64,000 nt of DNA from JACVRX01 sp963831385 (lineage in GTDB: Bacteria; Actinomycetota; Actinomycetes; Jiangellales; Jiangellaceae), in the NCBI GenBank assembly GCA_963831385.1, contig CAWHPW010000006.1:62001-126000 (forward strand), given 5' to 3'. The position numbers and the translations under genes were made by a program. Under the pieces are notes generated by a model, which saw only the letters and a program-made list of their open reading frames with translations, had not been told where the DNA came from and did not search any database. Positions 60,571 to 64,000 of the stretch are shown in pieces. Each line of letters opens with the position of its first letter. The stretch's first letter is position 1.

Positions 60571-62709
60571 TCAGAAGTCGACCGGCGGCTCCGCCGGGGC
60601 ATCGGCCCGCGGCCCGATGCCGAGCTTCTCCTTGATCTTCTTCTCGATCTCGTCAGCGAGGTCGGGGTTGTCCAGCAGGAACTTGCGGGCGTTCTCCTTG
60701 CCCTGCCCGAGCTGGTCGCCCTCGTAGGTGTACCAGGCGCCGGACTTGCGGACGAAGCCGTGCTCGACCCCCATGTCGATCAGCCCGCCCTCCCTACTGA
60801 TGCCGTGACCGTAGAGGATGTCGAACTCCGCCTGGCGGAATGGCGGCGCTAACTTGTTCTTGACGACCTTGACCCGGGTGCGGTTGCCGACCGCGTCGGT
60901 TCCGTCCTTCAGGGTCTCGATCCGCCGGACGTCCAGCCGGACAGATGCGTAGAACTTCAGTGCTTTGCCGCCGGTCGTCGTCTCCGGGCTGTTGTGAACG
61001 ACGATGTCGTCAGCGAGGTAGTTGTGGGAACCTTCCACCTCGATGTCGAACCTGTTCATGTTCTGCAGATTCGTCTTCGGAATAATCTTCATGACGCGTG
61101 CCGGAGTCGGATGCATAATAGGGGCGACGAACTCGGGCTCCACGGTAAACTTGTTTCTCAACCGCGGGAGAAGCTTGTAATCCATCGACGGATGCACGTA
61201 AGGCGCCACGATTTCCTGAAACTTGGCAGAAGCGATGGTCGAGAACTGGATCACATTGACCCGGCGTTTCCCCGCCTGCCGCAATTTGACATCTAGATCA
61301 TGAGTGTCGCGCAGGTAGCGGACAAGACGCTCACGCGAGCCTTCCGACATCGCCTCGACACAGATCTCGATCCGGCCACTGCCACCTTCAGTGCGCTTCT
61401 GAATGCCCTTGGATCGGACTGTGAAGCTGCCGTCGTCCTGGTACCAGATTGCCAGGGCGAGCGGCGAGAGTGCCTTGAGATAGTCATCGGTGATGTGCTT
61501 GTGCCGACCGCCGAAATACACGACCCCTCGTAGCTCGGCCAACTCTGCCAGCGGAGTGAAGTCGGCGAAGACTGCACCTTTGGCATTACTCGTCCGGCTG
61601 TGCGGAATGTTCGCGAGTAGGGAGACCTTCCAATCGAGGTAGCTCGCTTGCTTAGCTCCGTGTCCCATCCGGAAGCGAGCGCACTCTGAGTCCCTGCGCA
61701 CGGCGGGTGACAAGTTCCCGTCACCCATGAGCCCGCCAAGAACGACCTGCCACTGGGTTGAACTGAGCATACGGGGCTGCGCCAACATGACTCGGTCACC
61801 GACGCAGATCTCACCTGCTTCCCGCCAACCACCCGGAGTCCGGACGAGATGATTGGGAGTCAGGTCCATGGCAGCCAGTCCGCGGCCAGTACCTCCCCCC
61901 GCCCGCTCTACCTTGAAGTGCAAGAACTCAGTAGCTCGCCCATTGTTGTACCAATTCATGACCTTGCGAGGAACGAGCATGCCGAGATCAGGATCGTACG
62001 ACAGTACTTCGACGGGCATCCTCTGGTTGACTATCTTGCCGATGTATTCCTTCGTACCGTCGGCGAGCGTCACCCGTGTGTACCAAGATCCACATCCGAA
62101 CATGACGCCTATTTTTTCGCGAAGTTGGTTGATGAAAATCGCTGTGGTCCTTGAATGGTTCAAAGCGCCGGCTATTTTTCGCAACGCCTGACTCATCAAT
62201 CGTGCCTGCAAGCCGACGTGGCTATCGCCCATCTCGCCCTCGATTTCGGCTCGCGGTACCAAGGCCGCCACCGAGTCGATCACGATGATGTCGATCGCAC
62301 CGGACCGGATCAGCGTGTCGGCAATCTCCAGCGCTTGTTCACCGGTGTCAGGCTGCGATACCAGCAGCTCGTCGGTGTCGACACCGAGGGCCTTGGCGTA
62401 CTCAGGGTCGAGGGCGTGCTCGGCGTCGATGAACGCCGCGATGCCACCGGCTTTCTGAGCGTTCGCCACGGCATGTAAAGCCAGACTGGTCTTCCCACTG
62501 GCCTCCGGTCCGTATATTTCGACCACTCGACCGCGCGGAAAGCCGCCGATGCCGAGCGCGACGTCGATTGAGATCGAGCCGCTGGGAATCACATCCACCG
62601 GCGCTCGCGCCTCGTCACCGAGGCGCATCACCGACCCCTCGCCGTGGGCCCGCTTGATCTGGGTGATCGCGGTCTCGAGGGCCTTGTCGCGGTCCGCGGG
62701 AACTGCCAT
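60571..62709 (-). CDS. recA: Recombinase RecA with embedded homing-endonuclease intein
   Basis: 712 codons from ATG 62709; the spliced protein is 344 residues. Walker A GPEASGKT (67-74), FIDAEHALDPEYA, L1/L2 regions (EGEMGDSHVGLQARLMSQ; GVMFG/SPETTTGGKALKFYAS) and the C-terminal acidic-basic tail are standard. RecA drives strand exchange and activates LexA cleavage. The intein interrupts after Gly205 in loop L2. The 100 or so bases of extein just upstream of the intein (62095-62200) use AT-ending, rare codons (AAA ATA twice, AGG, CTT, TCA), unlike the rest. A LexA box lies 154 nt upstream of the start. Confidence 0.96.
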   Translation of the reverse strand: MAVPADRDKALETAITQIKRAHGEGSVMRLGDEARAPVDVIPSGSISIDVALGIGGFPRGRVVEIYGPEASGKTSLALHAVANAQKAGGIAAFIDAEHALDPEYAKALGVDTDELLVSQPDTGEQALEIADTLIRSGAIDIIVIDSVAALVPRAEIEGEMGDSHVGLQARLMSQALRKIAGALNHSRTTAIFINQLREKIGVMFGCGSWYTRVTLADGTKEYIGKIVNQRMPVEVLSYDPDLGMLVPRKVMNWYNNGRATEFLHFKVERAGGGTGRGLAAMDLTPNHLVRTPGGWREAGEICVGDRVMLAQPRMLSSTQWQVVLGGLMGDGNLSPAVRRDSECARFRMGHGAKQASYLDWKVSLLANIPHSRTSNAKGAVFADFTPLAELAELRGVVYFGGRHKHITDDYLKALSPLALAIWYQDDGSFTVRSKGIQKRTEGGSGRIEICVEAMSEGSRERLVRYLRDTHDLDVKLRQAGKRRVNVIQFSTIASAKFQEIVAPYVHPSMDYKLLPRLRNKFTVEPEFVAPIMHPTPARVMKIIPKTNLQNMNRFDIEVEGSHNYLADDIVVHNSPETTTGGKALKFYASVRLDVRRIETLKDGTDAVGNRTRVKVVKNKLAPPFRQAEFDILYGHGISREGGLIDMGVEHGFVRKSGAWYTYEGDQLGQGKENARKFLLDNPDLADEIEKKIKEKLGIGPRADAPAEPPVDF
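60991..62094 (-). mobile_element. LAGLIDADG intein in RecA (368 residues, RecA-b type site)
   Basis: Residues 206-573 of the precursor. Begins CGSWYTRVTLADGT, block B LTPNHLVRTPGGW, endonuclease motifs LGGLMGDGNLS and LAIWYQDDGSFT (two LAGLIDADG helices, acidic residues kept), block F MNRFDIEVEGSHNYL and end IVVHN, followed by extein Ser. The insertion site GVMFG/SPETTTGG and many motifs (SGRIEICVEAM, MDYKLLPR) match the Mycobacterium leprae RecA intein, not the M. tuberculosis site. All splicing residues appear intact and the endonuclease looks complete. Confidence 0.95.
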
Positions 62710-62853
62710 GGATGCCACCTGAGGGTCGGCGGGCCGCTGCTTGCGACCCGGGACTGTTCGGTCGTCGTTTCGGACGCTACGCGCCGGTTCCGACAGACCC
62801 ACGACGACGCTCCGCAGGCTGTGGACGACGCTCACGTTCCGACGTCACCTGGG

Positions 62854-62878
62854 GACACTATGCCGAACTGGTGTTCGA
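62854..62878 (-). promoter_or_regulatory. LexA box and candidate promoter of recA
   Basis: CCGAACTGGTGTTCGA (62863-62878) matches TCGAAC-N4-GTTCGA with one mismatch. On the minus strand a -10-like TAGTGT (62859-62854) follows directly, so LexA would cover the -35 region. It gives a recA leader of about 140 nt, within the 198-bp gap to the ATP-grasp gene. Confidence 0.82.
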
Positions 62879-62907
62879 GAGAACCCGACACGCCGCCAGA
62901 CCCGGCC

Positions 62908-64000
62908 TCAGCCGGGTAGAGCCGATTCCTCGAGCGCGTCGCGCGCCTCGTCGAGCAGGATGCGCTCTGCGCGCCGATAGATCTCGTCCGCCTGTGCCGG
63001 GGTGTCCCCCACCGCCGTGAGTCCGACCCGGCCGTGCTCGGTGATGCAGCTGATCATGTGGAAGACCACGCCGGTCTGCCGCGCCTGATCGAAGTGCAGG
63101 CCGTGCCGGGCCACGATGTCGAACAGGTCGTCGAGGCTCAGCCCGCGGAGCAACGGCGACTCGAGGTGGTCCGTGGCGACCAGGTGCTTCTCCCGACCCG
63201 CCGGGGTCAGGAACATCCCGGTTGCGCCTCCGTATCGTCCGTCGGTGAGGAACTGCAGGGTCAGGAACGGGTGCGTTGTGCCGCCCTTGCGGAGGTTGAG
63301 CTCGATCGCATACTGCGTCCACTCCCCGCCGGTGTCCTTGACCACGACGAAGTCGATCGCGAACCGGCCCAGCACACCCTCGCGCGCCAGTCGCGCCCCG
63401 ACCGTCGCTGCGTCGGCGCTGATGGCTCGGGCGTAGGCGAAGTCGGCCGGGAACCGGCAGCCGAGGTACTTTTGGCCGCTCGGTCCGCCGAGTAACTGGT
63501 CGTGAGTGGACAGCAGCTCCACCTCGCCACCGGGCATCACGCGCAACTGCACACTCGGGCTGCGCAACTCGACGCCTGAGATGCGCTCCTCGACGATGCC
63601 TCCGCGTTCGGCCAGTTTGTCGACGTACCCGTCGAAGGGCATGTCCGGCCGTTCGAACTGCATGGCGCGCAGCCGGCCGGTGACTTCCTCCCGCTCCTCC
63701 GCCGTGCCGGCGGCAGGGAGGTTCCGCAGATCGACCAGCGCGTTGCCCGCTCCAGAAACCCCTTCGTTCAGCTTGACGATCACCTCAGTGACGGTCGGCC
63801 GCTCCTTCCGCAACCGAGCGGTGGCCTCGACCAACTCGTCGAACGTGTGCAGATCCTCGAACCCGATCGGATGCTGCACTCCCTCCTCGGCGAACAGCCG
63901 GCGGCATCCCGTCTTCGTCCCGAGTTCGAACAGCCGGGGATCTGCGCCGTACATGGGAATGCCCAGCGCCAGCGCGACGTCGCGCTCCGCCTCTGTCGTG
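62908..64000 (-). CDS. PGM1-like ATP-grasp peptide ligase, C-terminal part (5' end outside window)
   Basis: At least 363 residues; the frame runs off the right edge. ATP-grasp features: EVIVKLNEGVSGAGNALVDL, VQLRVMPGGEVELLSTHDQ, RFAIDFVVVKD and YAIELNLRKGGTTHPFLTLQFL (metal-binding Glu/Asn). The C-terminal part (GLHFDQARQTGVVFHMISCITEHGRVGLTAVG) matches the domain found in PGM1-type ligases; PGM1 joins peptides in pheganomycin synthesis. The substrate here is unknown. It precedes recA on the same strand. Confidence 0.78.
   Translation of the reverse strand, partial: TTEAERDVALALGIPMYGADPRLFELGTKTGCRRLFAEEGVQHPIGFEDLHTFDELVEATARLRKERPTVTEVIVKLNEGVSGAGNALVDLRNLPAAGTAEEREEVTGRLRAMQFERPDMPFDGYVDKLAERGGIVEERISGVELRSPSVQLRVMPGGEVELLSTHDQLLGGPSGQKYLGCRFPADFAYARAISADAATVGARLAREGVLGRFAIDFVVVKDTGGEWTQYAIELNLRKGGTTHPFLTLQFLTDGRYGGATGMFLTPAGREKHLVATDHLESPLLRGLSLDDLFDIVARHGLHFDQARQTGVVFHMISCITEHGRVGLTAVGDTPAQADEIYRRAERILLDEARDALEESALPG

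Noticed and set aside
59875..60852. Plus-strand open frame spanning recX and the recA end
   Set aside because: It is antisense to two well-supported genes and has no recognisable domain.

Overview
The window is high-GC chromosomal DNA with the gene order of a Gram-positive actinobacterium (class Actinomycetes). The evidence is a complete dcw division/cell-wall cluster with SepF, DivIVA/Wag31 and PgeF; the nrdR / LysM cell-division inhibitor / lexA neighbourhood known from Mycobacterium and Corynebacterium; a recA-recX ... miaB ... miaA-dapF-hflX block; an F420-type oxidoreductase; GluABCD-type amino-acid uptake; and frequent GTG starts. The genus cannot be named from the sequence alone. No tRNA, rRNA, CRISPR array, transposase or prophage was seen.

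Layout. 1-1.5 kb: 3' end of ileS (+). 1.5-22.0 kb: the dcw cluster, read on the minus strand from mraZ (22.0 kb) through rsmH, ftsL, ftsI, murE, murF, mraY, murD, ftsW, murG, murC, ftsQ, ftsZ, pgeF, yggS, sepF, yggT and divIVA. Most junctions are 4-nt ATGA/GTGA overlaps. Two plus-strand genes interrupt it: a zur-type Fur regulator between sepF and yggT, and a DUF559-type predicted endonuclease with an AbiEi-like N-terminus between ftsQ and ftsZ. The second is flanked by five copies of an 18-bp repeat, two pairs of which are inverted with identical 51-bp spacing. A degenerate repeat block fills the murE leader. 22.3-27.0 kb: moxR-DUF58-transglutaminase operon (+). 27.0-30.1 kb: DUF3040 protein, methyltransferase, aminotransferase, F420-type oxidoreductase. 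30.1-35.6 kb: B12-dependent ribonucleotide reductase nrdJ with a 138-residue mini-intein, nrdR, a LysM (ChiZ/DivS-type) gene and divergent lexA, with three LexA boxes between the last two. 35.7-39.6 kb: DinG/XPD-type helicase and an S9 peptidase. 39.7-47.3 kb: a LacI-controlled carbohydrate operon (regulator, binding lipoprotein, two permeases, a secreted glucoamylase-like protein, a GH39-like enzyme) behind a double palindromic operator. 47.4-54.6 kb: DUF389 membrane protein, hflX, dapF, miaA, LigB-like protein, small membrane protein, miaB. 54.7-58.0 kb: gluABCD-like transporter (+). 58.0-64 kb: rny, recX, recA (with a 368-residue LAGLIDADG intein and an upstream LexA box) and the 3' part of a PGM1-type ATP-grasp ligase.

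How it fits together. The first third is the septal peptidoglycan machine: precursor synthesis (MurC-G, MraY), septal synthase (FtsW/FtsI), FtsQ/L, the Z-ring (FtsZ, SepF), polar growth (DivIVA), with MraZ feeding back on its own promoter through four 10-bp-phased boxes. The central part links DNA damage (LexA, LysM division inhibitor, helicase) with dNTP supply (NrdR, NrdJ). RecA at the right end carries a matching LexA box.

Most notable: (i) the 18-bp repeat/DUF559 unit inside the division cluster; (ii) the two inteins in DNA-metabolism enzymes, with AT-rich, rare-codon islands next to the RecA intein and at two conserved intein-free segments of NrdJ, which read like conversion scars of intein traffic; (iii) back-to-back LexA boxes in front of the LysM gene.
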